Shown: positions 51,851-60,506 of the stretch, one piece after another
Numbering within the stretch: the first letter of the stretch is position 1
How the letters are laid out: each line of letters starts with the position of its first letter
Assembly: GCA_019310535.1 (NCBI GenBank)
Contig: JAFDED010000008.1
Location: 20,693 to 84,692, forward strand
DNA: 64,000 nucleotides
Source of the DNA: Deltaproteobacteria bacterium
GTDB taxonomy: Bacteria > Desulfobacterota > JAFDED01
Direction of reading: 5' to 3'
Program-made: the position numbers and the translations under genes
Notes under the pieces: model-generated
The model's input: the letters and a program-made list of their open reading frames with translations, nothing else
The model's database searches: none
What the model was told of the DNA's origin: nothing

Positions 51851-52561
51851 AGAGAGACTCCTTTTCCAGGACAATCTCCAATGGCCGCCGCGCCGGAGCA
51901 TTTGTTCTCTTTATGCCTCTTCACAATCAGCAAAACATGTTATATTTGTCGATGATGACACCATTGCCACCCGCAAGCCCGCGCAAGCGCTTAGAGGGAC
52001 CACGCGGACCGAGCAGTGCCCGGTTTATCAGGACACGCGAAAAGAGTTCGGGTTGACCGGTCAAAAGACGCCTCTGTGCTGAATGAGCCTCACGAGGTGA
52101 ATCCCCGAAGCTGATATAGATATACACCGTTCATATCCGCGGCTGCAAGATGTTATTCTGCAGGAGTTTCCAAAAGAATTTCCGTTAATGGACCAAAAAG
52201 TATTTTATTATTATAGTATAAAGCGTTCTCAAAGTGAAAAAGGCATTAATGCACGTAACACGGGCGTCTCGCCCGTGTCATAGCCAGAGGTAATCGAAGT
52301 CACAGGGGTAAAACGCATGCATTATTTATAACCTCCTGTGTTTCGCACTCAACCTGCCTCCACTTTGTTTCGGCATGGTGTGCCGCCATAAAATTGTCTT
52401 TTGGCGGTAAGCTCGGAAGCAAGTCGTCCAGGCTGCTCACCCTTTCCCCTCGGAATTTTTTTGGGTACCTCCCGGGGGACTTTTGACTTGACAAGCAACC
52501 CACCAGAATGTGAAAATCTACTAATCCATCGCCACAAGAACACATAATGAGAAGGTGATTT
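51851..52561. other. Intergenic region with repeat R3 copy B
   Basis: No gene is supported in these 711 bases. R3 copy B occupies 52218-52282. The 52300-52545 stretch has a minus-strand open frame without family features and may be a remnant. Confidence 0.55.
52218..52282 (+). repeat. Dispersed repeat R3, copy B
   Basis: This matches 9658-9722 over AGCG.TCTC.AAGTG.AAAAGGCATT.ATG. It then forms a perfect hairpin, ACACGGGC (52258-52265) with GCCCGTGT (52271-52278). Copy A has only an imperfect version of this stem. Confidence 0.65.
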
Positions 52562-53209
52562 ATGGCTAAATGCTGGTTATGTTCTACAAAAAAAGGGAAA
52601 AGATATTGTCCGCCCCTTGATAAGATTATCTGTCCAACATGTTGTGGAACCAGCAGACTGAAAACGATAGACTGTAATGCTGATTGTCGTTATCGTACGG
52701 GAGTTGCTTTTCAGAATAGGCGGACTGAGCAGAAGGAATTAATGGAACTGATGAAACAGGTGCCTCAGGGTCAATATGATGATATTTTTCAAGAACCAGC
52801 CGTAGCGTTTATGGCTTATGAAATAGAAACTTTTATACGAGAAATCTACGTCAGCGGAAATATAAGAGTTACGGATACTACTGTGTTTGAAGCATACAAA
52901 ACTGTATACGCGATTCATTTCCAAGGTAAGCCGGTAGAAGAAAATCGTATAGACGAATTGACAAAAGAGTTATTGAATCTATATAGTAAAAATATACATA
53001 TTTGGGAATTAAATATGGATGAAGGAAAAATTGGACAGGTCTTTTTAAGGTTAATGATTTCAGTCAAGAACATGAGCGGGGGGAGAATGGGAGAGTATGG
53101 GTATTTGAATTTTCTTAAACACAATTTACGTGGAAGACGTAAAAATGAAGGATTTGTTATCAGTAGTGTCCGGTTAAAACATTTACAAATTTCCCAAAAT
53201 GCTCAATAA
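52562..53209 (+). CDS. Cysteine-rich probable zinc protein, C-terminus replaced by an IS insertion
   Basis: The 215-residue product begins with eight cysteines in the first 42 residues (CWLC at 4-7, then C16, C24, C27, C28, C38, C42), probably a double zinc-binding fold. A helical body of unknown function follows. The IS4 element enters after VI at 53160, so the last 16 residues come from the IS. Without it the frame would continue through EDKFGVRITKKL to TAA at 54668-54670. The product may still be functional. AAGGTG precedes ATG 52562. Confidence 0.75.
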   Translation: MAKCWLCSTKKGKRYCPPLDKIICPTCCGTSRLKTIDCNADCRYRTGVAFQNRRTEQKELMELMKQVPQGQYDDIFQEPAVAFMAYEIETFIREIYVSGNIRVTDTTVFEAYKTVYAIHFQGKPVEENRIDELTKELLNLYSKNIHIWELNMDEGKIGQVFLRLMISVKNMSGGRMGEYGYLNFLKHNLRGRRKNEGFVISSVRLKHLQISQNAQ

Positions 53210-54630
53210 CAGTGCGTTAGAGGATATTTATGTATACTTGAGGCATGATTTTTTGTGGTTTGTTGGGCCTCCAGGTGCTGTCCGGTTAAAAAGGGTATGA
53301 CGTGAACCCAAATATCTGCTATGATTTCATTGGAATAACAAAGCAGAGGAGGTCCACGTCATGGCTCATTATAACACAGTCTTGCATCAGATGCTGCAAT
53401 TCGTCCCCCGCTGGGAATTTGAAAAACTGGTGAAGAAATATCAGGGAAACCATCGAGTACGCAATTTTTCTTGCTGGGCGCTGTTTGTTTGTCATCTCTA
53501 CGCCCAACTGGCCCGCCAGGTAAGCCTACGGGACTTAGAGACGACCATTCGCTCAAAGCTGCGCAAGTTCATCCATCTGGGCATCTCCCACTTTTCCCGC
53601 TCCACCATGGCAGAGGCCAACGAGAGACGCTCGTATCGGATTTACGAAGAGCTGTTCTACATGATGTATCAACGGTGTCAGCGCATAGCTCCTGACCACA
53701 AATTCAGCTTCAAGCATAAGCTCTACACCCTGGATGCCACCACGGTGGATCTGTGTCTTTCGGTCTTTCGCTGGGCCAAATTTCGCAAGACCAAGGGGGC
53801 GCTGAAGATACACACCCTTCTGGACCACCGGGGCCACATCCCCCGCTGTATCATCGTTACCGATGGCAAAACTCACGAGATCCAGGCAGCCCGAAAGCTC
53901 CGCCTGGAACCGGACAGCATCCTGATCATCGACCGGGCATACATTGATTACTGCTGGCTGTACCAGATTCATCTGCAGGATGCCTGGTTTGTCACGCGCC
54001 TCAAGAGCAACATGCGCTATCGGGTCAAAAAGCGCCTGCCGGCGGACAGGGCCTTGGGCATCACCTCGGATCAGATCATCCAGATCACAGGCACAAAGGC
54101 CCATTGCATCCCCATATTACTTCGCCGGGTGCGCTTCGTGAATCCGGAAGATGGCCACGCGTATGTGTTTTTGACCAACATCATGCACCTGTCTGCTCGC
54201 CAGATCGCTGATATTTACAAAGCGCGCTGGAAGGTGGAGATCTTCTTCAAGTGGATCAAAGAGCATCTGAAGATCAAGAGCTTTCTTGGCACCAGCAAAA
54301 ACGCCGTGCTGATTCAGATCTTCATCGCCTTGTGCACCTATCTGTTGTTGGCGTTTCTGAGGTTTATCTATATGTCTCCCTTTGGCATGTACGAACTCAA
54401 GAAGCGCCTGGAAGTCAATCTGCTGGAGAGAACCTCCCTGCAGGAGTTGTTGGTTCCTCCTGAGAATACTAAAAACTCTGATTTAGAAGCGCGGCAGTTG
54501 TGCTTCGCTGCTTTTTTCTAACTAGTGATAATTTCATTGTTATTTGGCCTCTAGCGAATTAAGTATTTTGTTCGTACTTATAACTGCTTGATATTATTGT
54601 AAAGTAAACCGGACACTACTGATTTGTTAT
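53152..54630 (+). mobile_element. Complete IS4-family insertion sequence
   Basis: The element proper is 53161-54621 (1461 bp), with perfect 15-bp terminal inverted repeats CAGTAGTGTCCGGTT and AACCGGACACTACTG. It is flanked by the 9-bp direct repeat ATTTGTTAT (53152-53160 and 54622-54630). It carries one transposase gene. The intact ends and exact target duplication indicate a recent insertion. Confidence 0.95.
53361..54521 (+). CDS. IS4-family DDE transposase
   Basis: The 386-residue transposase has the first catalytic Asp in TLDATTVDL, the second in LIIDRAYIDY, and the YREK signature YKARWKVEIFFKWIK that holds the catalytic Glu. The N-terminal QFVPRWEFEKLVKKYQGNHR is like DUF4372-containing members. 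No frameshift is seen and the protein looks active. GAGGAGGT lies before ATG 53361. Confidence 0.95.
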   Translation: MAHYNTVLHQMLQFVPRWEFEKLVKKYQGNHRVRNFSCWALFVCHLYAQLARQVSLRDLETTIRSKLRKFIHLGISHFSRSTMAEANERRSYRIYEELFYMMYQRCQRIAPDHKFSFKHKLYTLDATTVDLCLSVFRWAKFRKTKGALKIHTLLDHRGHIPRCIIVTDGKTHEIQAARKLRLEPDSILIIDRAYIDYCWLYQIHLQDAWFVTRLKSNMRYRVKKRLPADRALGITSDQIIQITGTKAHCIPILLRRVRFVNPEDGHAYVFLTNIMHLSARQIADIYKARWKVEIFFKWIKEHLKIKSFLGTSKNAVLIQIFIALCTYLLLAFLRFIYMSPFGMYELKKRLEVNLLERTSLQELLVPPENTKNSDLEARQLCFAAFF

Positions 54631-54670
54631 TGAAGATAAATTCGGTGTCAGAATAACAAAAAAATTATAA

Positions 54671-55034
54671 CTATGTCCAGAATTTGTCATAAGAAGGACC
54701 GTCTAAGCAAATAAGCATTGAAGGATCAAGTGGAAAAACAAGGCTCTCCTTTGGAAAAAACTGGGCCAAGAAACTCCGCCGATTATGAAAAAAAATAAAC
54801 AGACCGTGGTGCGGCTAATAAAAGGATTAGTGGCTTATCTCTCCTGTATAGTTCGGATTGGCTGCTCATCATGGCTTTCTTGGGAGAGATATTATACTCT
54901 TGCGTTATTGCTCTGCTTTTCTGCTCCATCGATGATCCTTCTTGACCTTGCCCAAGAAAGATTACGTTACTCAAGTGAATCAGTCAACTGGGGAGCAACA
55001 TAACAGCATAGGATCATGCCCGCAAATTATTCGT
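54671..55034. other. Intergenic region, nothing recognised
   Basis: These 364 bases between the reconstructed end of the cysteine-rich gene and the cyclase have short open frames on both strands with no family features. The cyclase ends early, but I could not find remnants of its missing C-terminal part here. Confidence 0.5.
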
Positions 55035-56243
55035 TTACTTGTGGCTCACCAGCGCTTCCTCTCCTTCTTTAAGCTTCACCTGGAGCGCAACCACGATCTT
55101 TTGTGTAATCTCATCCTGCAGGCTAAAAAGACCTTTCATGTATTGATCATACTGCTCTGCCCAAAGGTGATGTCCGGTCGCGGCATCGATCAGTTGCACG
55201 GTGATTCGCACCCGGTTGCCCACCTTCTGGACACTACCTTCCAACACATATCGTACGCCCAGATCTTTGCTTACCTGCTGGACCTTGACTGGCCTCTTCT
55301 TGTAAGTGAACACTGAGTTGCGGGCGATGACGAAAATTTCTGAGATCTTGGAAAGGACGGTAATGATGTTTTCGGTGATCCCGTCAGCAAGGTACTCCTG
55401 CTTGGGGTCGCCGCTCATGTTTTCGAAAGGCAGCACTGCAATGGAGGGCTTTTCCAGCAAGGGGAACCCCAACTTCTCATCAGAGGCAATCTTCACTGGG
55501 TGAGGGGAAGGACGGAGGTAATAATTCCAGAGTGCTGCCGCCTCGGTTCCCAAAACCAGGACAGCCACCATAACCAGAGTTGCACATCGCCACTGTATCG
55601 GCTCAGACCTTTTCTCCCGGCTCACCCCGGAGGCCTCAGCCCCTGGCTCCATCTGAACCCGATACACCCGTATTGGGTTGGCAATGTTCTTGAGGGCGTG
55701 TTCCCCCAGGTATTCGTACCCCAGGGACAGTTTGTTTTCTATTTGGTCATAAGATGTCCCCGAAATGCAGATGCCTCCTGCCTCGGCCAAGCTCTCGATC
55801 CGGGCAGCGATATTGACTCCATCGCCGTAAATTTGATCACCTTCCTCGATCACATCCCCAAGATTGATGCCGATGCGAAACTCCATCTTAATGTTTTCAG
55901 GCAACTCAGCGTTCCTTGCTTTGAGCCCCCTCTGGATATCCACGGCACACTCCACCGCATCCATCACACTGGCAAACGCTGCCAGCAGGTTGTCCCCCGG
56001 CGAGTCCACCACCCGGCCCTGGTGCTGCCGGATAAGCTTGGCCATCATCTCCCGGTAGACAGTCAAGGTGCGGACGGTAGCGACCTCATCTTCCCCCATG
56101 AGGCGGCTGTAGCCTTTAACATCTGCACTTAGGATGGCAATGAGTTTGCGTTTAACGGCCTGTGTTGTCATGGAATCACGGATACAAAAATGATTCGGAT
56201 GACGCGTGAAATGGTAATTACGTTTAACGATTTGTGTGGTCAT
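55035..56243 (-). CDS. Class III adenylate/guanylate cyclase with FlgO-like C-terminal domain
   Basis: The 402-residue protein has a cyclase domain: LIAILSADVKGYSRLMGED with metal-binding Asp, GRVVDSPGDNLLAAF and GDGVNIAARIE. A membrane helix follows (about 207-226), then a periplasmic FlgO-like domain (SIAVLPFENMSGDPKQEYLADGITE). Relatives usually continue into TPRs, but this one stops at GEEALVSHK. ATG 56243 is preferred for its GAGGGG site. An alternative ATG at 56171 gives the conserved MTTQAVKRKL start. Confidence 0.85.
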   Translation of the reverse strand: MTTQIVKRNYHFTRHPNHFCIRDSMTTQAVKRKLIAILSADVKGYSRLMGEDEVATVRTLTVYREMMAKLIRQHQGRVVDSPGDNLLAAFASVMDAVECAVDIQRGLKARNAELPENIKMEFRIGINLGDVIEEGDQIYGDGVNIAARIESLAEAGGICISGTSYDQIENKLSLGYEYLGEHALKNIANPIRVYRVQMEPGAEASGVSREKRSEPIQWRCATLVMVAVLVLGTEAAALWNYYLRPSPHPVKIASDEKLGFPLLEKPSIAVLPFENMSGDPKQEYLADGITENIITVLSKISEIFVIARNSVFTYKKRPVKVQQVSKDLGVRYVLEGSVQKVGNRVRITVQLIDAATGHHLWAEQYDQYMKGLFSLQDEITQKIVVALQVKLKEGEEALVSHK

Positions 56244-56573
56244 GGAATTACCCCTCAAAGCTTTATGTCAAAAGAATAAAGGCAGGGGATTATCAGAAGC
56301 AAATCGAAAAGAAGCTTGTAGCCTGGCCATCATTTCCTCAAATGAAATTGTAAATTAGATCAAAGGGGGCAGGCATTTTTTTGCCCGCTGCTTTCTGTCT
56401 CTGCCTTCCGAGCGATTTGTTTTTATCGAGTGCCGGGAAACAGGCAAGCACATCCACCCCGCCATCCAAGGTTCGGATTTCTCCACCCACACCTCACTCT
56501 ATGAAGGGATAGGTGGTGGATTACTAAAAACGGATGAATCATATTAACAATTCTGACGCTTCGACTTTATCTC
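56244..56573. other. Intergenic region, nothing firm
   Basis: These 330 bases between two minus-strand genes contain a short hairpin GGGCA...TGCCC near 56369-56388 with a T-run in the loop. No gene is seen. Confidence 0.45.
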
Positions 56574-57818
56574 TTATTTCCCTGGTTTTATCTGTTCTTG
56601 CGGCAAAAGCCGGTTCATTGGAATTGGCAGGCGTTCAGTATGGCTGTTGGAGTCAAAGTAAGAAGAGGAGTCAATGACTCCACTGGCGTTATTTGAAAAA
56701 TGGGTGGCGCTGGGTCCAGCTAACTGAAGAAGTCGCTCATTTTGCCTGCCTGGTTCTGATTGGCTTTTCGTTATGGACCCTTTAGGTGAGACATTATAGC
56801 CTTGGGATATTGCCATCAAAAACGAAAGCGCCCCAATAAAGAGCGCAATAATGCCAACCCACATAGCTTTTCTATGGTTACCTTTGATAACAGTGGTATC
56901 CAGTTTCAAAGAGCATGTATCATCTTTCAATGTACATGTTTCATTTTTCAACGTCTCTATTTCAGCGCGAATTTCTTCCATTTCGTATGGATCGTTCAGT
57001 AGTCCTTCAATCGTGAAAAATGCCTCTCCTGCCTTCAGGTATTTAACGTCATCCGGTACTGCAGCTTCTCCTCTCCAGACAAATTGCTGACAAGGTTTCT
57101 CTGAATTTGTTCCATCAGGGAGATGATTTGACGTAGTCTGAGTGAGCGCGTTAAAGCGCGTGCTTGAGAGATTTTCAGGCAAATAGAGAAATATATCGAA
57201 CCCTCCTTGTTTAATTTGCGGATTAAACTTTTTTTTCACCGGCACTTCCAGCGTTTTGATATCCAATCTTTCGTAAGCTCCACAAACCAAAGCTTTATCA
57301 AAATAATGTAACTGGAGACTGTAAACCCGGGGAAATATCTCAACAAGAGGAGAAGAAATCTTAAAAGTTATCCGAATTAATCGAAAAGTACCGGGGGTTA
57401 TCGGCTGTTCTCGAAATTCGATAGATACTACTCTTGATGTCTTTTTGGGGCATTCAAAGGATTTAATGACATTGTCAGTGTAGACATCCACTTCGAAATA
57501 GTCGCAGTAGACTTTTCCATACGTTCTATCGATATCAAGACTTTTGATTTCGTAGCTTCCCGTTGAAGAAAAAGAATGGTTAAAGAGATAATCATCTGTC
57601 AGGCAGGTATCCGAAATTTCATAAAGCTCTGGTGTTTGCTGAGAAGGAATCAGCATTCGTATTGCCTGCAAAGGAGGGGAATTTTCTGCGACATGAACGA
57701 TGAAGGTTCTGATACAAGTTAGATTACCAGATTTATCGATCCAGATCCTGTCAACAAATTTAGCTATTTCACATTCACAATTTTTGTCAACGTGTGACTT
57801 GAAAAAAGCTACAAACAT
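56574..57818 (-). CDS. Unrecognised protein with cysteine heptads and a membrane helix
   Basis: The 414-residue protein belongs to no family I know. The first 280 residues are soluble and beta-rich. A coiled coil at about 280-315 contains a regular seven-residue unit (LKNETCT, LKDDTCS, LKLDTTV), placing cysteines one heptad apart. A membrane helix follows (WVGIIALFIGALSFLMAIS), then a Ser/Asn-rich tail. ATG 57818 is preferred over GTG 57824. The region is AT-rich, unlike the dense GC-rich operons. Confidence 0.6.
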   Translation of the reverse strand: MFVAFFKSHVDKNCECEIAKFVDRIWIDKSGNLTCIRTFIVHVAENSPPLQAIRMLIPSQQTPELYEISDTCLTDDYLFNHSFSSTGSYEIKSLDIDRTYGKVYCDYFEVDVYTDNVIKSFECPKKTSRVVSIEFREQPITPGTFRLIRITFKISSPLVEIFPRVYSLQLHYFDKALVCGAYERLDIKTLEVPVKKKFNPQIKQGGFDIFLYLPENLSSTRFNALTQTTSNHLPDGTNSEKPCQQFVWRGEAAVPDDVKYLKAGEAFFTIEGLLNDPYEMEEIRAEIETLKNETCTLKDDTCSLKLDTTVIKGNHRKAMWVGIIALFIGALSFLMAISQGYNVSPKGSITKSQSEPGRQNERLLQLAGPSATHFSNNASGVIDSSSYFDSNSHTERLPIPMNRLLPQEQIKPGK

Positions 57819-58572
57819 AACCACCTCGCGGGCAGCCTCCGCCAGAAGGGCCCGTCAGTTCAGGGTGTGAGTACAGGTGCCGACAACAGATGGGAATTTC
57901 TTCGTTTCGCCGGTCCCGACAATTAATATCGACCATACAATTGGTCTCACACCCGGGTATGTCTTTAAAACATTACCCAGGAATCCTATTCGGCTTCTTT
58001 TTCCAATTCCCGGCTGAACTGGCTTATCAGTTCCTTAAGACAAGCCATATGGGCCGGGAAGGTTCGAAGGCCCCGAGAGTAGGGTTCCACAAGTACCAGT
58101 GTTTCATCGTTATAAATAAGGTCTCAATTTTCGTGCCATGGGAGATCAAAAAAATAAAGCCCTTTAGGCTTTCGCCCAAGAGGCTGTTTTTATTGAAGTA
58201 GCACCGAAGTTTTAAAAAACGAGCAAGCGGAATATCTGCTGGGAACAGGGATTTATTTACCAAAGCATTGGTAAAAACACCTTGGTTTATTGTCCCATTC
58301 GGAAAAGGGGAGATTAACCCTCGCCCTCAGGTGAAGAAGTTCATAGGCTTAAGCAAAACTGCAAAACTGTGGCCGTTAGGCGATAATCCCGGATTTTGCA
58401 TTTGGGTGTAAAAATACTGTTGAACAAAGGGGATAAATGCTTGTTCATCCGGAATTTGCGTACATTAGCTCTTGAAAGTTTGTGGACAATCAGGTTTCCT
58501 TTTTTTTTGATGATAAACAAAGCATTACCAGAATCTGGTACTATCTGTTTTTGAGGTGTTGATCACGTATAA
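57819..58572. other. Intergenic region without a supported gene
   Basis: About 750 bases, AT-rich. Open frames at 57890-58201 (plus) and 58027-58263 (minus) overlap each other and lack family features and ribosome sites. No repeats of the R1-R3 type are seen. Confidence 0.5.
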
Positions 58573-58776
58573 TCACTGTCCTCGTTTGCGTCTTACGGAG
58601 ATCGATTCCCCGCCGATGCCCCAATTGTCTGTCTCAACCTCATCAATGACCACGAAGGTGGTTTGCGGGTTTTTCCCCAAAACATCGACCAGGACTTGTG
58701 TAACTCCGGCAATGACCTTCGCTTTTTGTTCCGCTGTGGCTCCGTCTTTGGTTATCCTGATGTTTACGTAAGGCAT
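58573..58776 (-). CDS. 4-oxalocrotonate tautomerase family protein
   Basis: The 67-residue protein starts MPYVNIRITKDGATAEQKAK, so after Met removal Pro1 is the catalytic base, as in 4-OT enzymes. The pattern VTQVLVDVLGKNPQTTFVVIDEV also fits. It probably forms a hexamer and tautomerises a small keto-enol substrate. GGAGGAG precedes ATG 58776. Confidence 0.9.
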   Translation of the reverse strand: MPYVNIRITKDGATAEQKAKVIAGVTQVLVDVLGKNPQTTFVVIDEVETDNWGIGGESISVRRKRGQ

Positions 58777-58914
58777 AGTGTCTCCTCCTGTTGCCTGTCA
58801 ACTTCGGGCGAATCGCTGAGAAACTGATTTCCAGCACATTCCTCCATCCCCACCTGATACAGCCTCCCCCCGGCTTTTGAGATCACTTGTCCCGAGCCCG
58901 CCAGGGGAAGAACG

Positions 58915-59235
58915 TTAATCCGCCCTCTCCAGCTTGAAGATCACCGGCCGGGCACCATCGCTGCAACATGAATAAATCATGCCTTCTTCCTTCATCCAGG
59001 GGAAATTGCCCCCGAAGCGGAGTGTGGTTATCTCAGGAACGATATCATGCCAGGCCCACGTGCAGAAACCGGTAGGCATCTGTCCATCCATCTCAACCGT
59101 GAATATCTGTCCATCCTCCAGACGGTTGCAAACACTGGTCATGGTATCGGCCACTTCCTGAAGCCTGCCCCCGAAAATCTCCTCATGGTTTAACCTTTTC
59201 AGGACCGTGATCTTCACCTTACTGACGTTTTGCAT
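58915..59235 (-). CDS. TIGR04076 family protein
   Basis: The 106-residue protein matches the TIGR04076 pattern. It has VKITVLKRLNHEEIFGG at the start, PTGFCTWAWHDI in the middle and CCSDGARPVIFKLER at the end. Conserved cysteines suggest metal binding, but the function is unknown. AAGGAGG precedes ATG 59235. Confidence 0.85.
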   Translation of the reverse strand: MQNVSKVKITVLKRLNHEEIFGGRLQEVADTMTSVCNRLEDGQIFTVEMDGQMPTGFCTWAWHDIVPEITTLRFGGNFPWMKEEGMIYSCCSDGARPVIFKLERAD

Positions 59236-59483
59236 GGCTACAATTCCTCCTTCTTGCCGAACAGGCGAAATGGGGCTTCCTGGATGCCCCTAAAAACCAA
59301 AACATCATTTTCTCATAACGAGAAAACAGGTCGTGTATGGCCTCATGGATAACACCCCATGAGGAGCGAAATTACAACAGATATTTTAATAATTTTCAGA
59401 ATCATTGTACTTGTATTTCATAATAATCGATTGAGCGTCAAGCAAAAAATCATCTTTGGTGAAAAAACAGGCCTTTCCCCAAT

Positions 59484-59700
59484 AATTTACACAGATTTAT
59501 CAAAATATTTTGAATGTTAATCCTTTGCATTCATCAGTACGTGAAAAAGGAATTTTGGAAAACTTTTCGAAAAGGGAGTGTGCCCGAACGACTTGTCGTC
59601 CTGGTCGCACATGGGCTTTGTTACTCCGCCCCGAAGCGGGAGGTGTCTCCCGGAGCGACGATTAACACATTTCCCTTTGAAAATTTTGGGGTAACTCCTG
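59484..59700 (-). repeat. Dispersed repeat R2, copy 2 (opposite orientation)
   Basis: This is the reverse complement of the 42794-43016 element and fills much of the 562-base gap 59236-59797. The central hairpin is diverged (GACGAC and GTCGTT arms near 59590-59605) but still able to pair. It reads toward the TIGR04076 gene, as copy 1 reads toward AOR. No gene is supported in the gap. Confidence 0.85.
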
Positions 59701-59714
59701 GAAAAAATAATTGC

Positions 59715-59728
59715 TTGATTTTTCCAAA
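59715..59728 (+). promoter_or_regulatory. Possible FNR/Dnr-type half-site before norC
   Basis: TTGAT (59715-59719), four bases, then CCAAA resembles TTGATNNNNATCAA at one half only. TTGACA at 59744-59749 downstream could be a -35 box. Regulation of norCB by an NO- or oxygen-sensing CRP/FNR protein would be normal, but the site is weak. Confidence 0.25.
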
Positions 59729-59797
59729 GTTGTTCCATAAACTTTGACAAAATTAGTAGGGAACTGTTAAGGATTATATTGAAAGGAGGGCAGTATA

Positions 59798-60502
59798 ATG
59801 ACAACCAAGATGGCGAAATATATATTTTATGGGGGAACTATCAGCTCTGCCATCCTTTTCCTGATCCTCACCGTGGATACACACCGTCAGATCGGGGCAT
59901 TAACCAATGTGGATAGGCTTTCTGAAAATGTGGTGGCAGGCAAAAGGGTGTTTGAAAAGTACAATTGTAACGATTGCCACACCATGCTTGGATTCGGGGG
60001 GTATTATGCCTGGGATCTAACCAAGGTATCTCAGCGGAGGTCGGAGGCGTATATCCGCAGGGTCATGTCCCATCCGGAGAAAGTGTTTTCCAAATCCTTC
60101 CGCAAAATGCCGCAACAGCATCTGAGCGATGAGGAAATTGACAAACTTCTGGCCTTTTTTCGCTGGACAAAAGACATCGATACCCACGATTGGCCTCCAC
60201 AGGATTCCGAGAAACGACGGAGCGCTGCGGTCAGACGCCTTGTAGGAGGTGTTACCATGTCGCCGGGCGCGGCCCTTTTCAAAGAAAACAATTGCTTTGA
60301 TTGTCATAAGTTGCAGGATGTCGGCGGCGACCTCGGCAAACCGCTGGATGATGCGGGCGCTCGACTTGATATCGAAAAGATCAAGAAATGGATTACCGAT
60401 CCGCAGTCGATGAAAGCGGATACTGAAATGCCGTCTTATGCCGATTTACCACCCAAGGATGTGCAAGCCATCGCTGAATTTCTTGCAAGGCAAGGAGGGT
60501 GA
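59798..60502 (+). CDS. norC: Nitric oxide reductase cytochrome c subunit, diheme form
   Basis: The 234-residue protein has an N-terminal membrane helix (about 8-25), a NorC heme site C57-x-x-C60-H61 (CNDCHTMLGFGGYY), and a second heme site C166-x-x-C169-H170 in a C-terminal cytochrome c domain. Typical NorC is about 150 residues with one heme, so an extra electron-transfer domain is fused here. AAAGGAGG lies before ATG 59798. norB begins four bases after the stop. Confidence 0.87.
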   Translation: MTTKMAKYIFYGGTISSAILFLILTVDTHRQIGALTNVDRLSENVVAGKRVFEKYNCNDCHTMLGFGGYYAWDLTKVSQRRSEAYIRRVMSHPEKVFSKSFRKMPQQHLSDEEIDKLLAFFRWTKDIDTHDWPPQDSEKRRSAAVRRLVGGVTMSPGAALFKENNCFDCHKLQDVGGDLGKPLDDAGARLDIEKIKKWITDPQSMKADTEMPSYADLPPKDVQAIAEFLARQGG

Positions 60503-60506
60503 AACA

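Noticed and set aside
54783..55003. Short open frames on both strands between the IS and the cyclase
   Set aside because: They overlap each other, and have neither family features nor ribosome sites.
57890..58263. Open frames of 78 and 103 residues on opposite strands
   Set aside because: They are mutually overlapping in AT-rich sequence with no recognisable domains.
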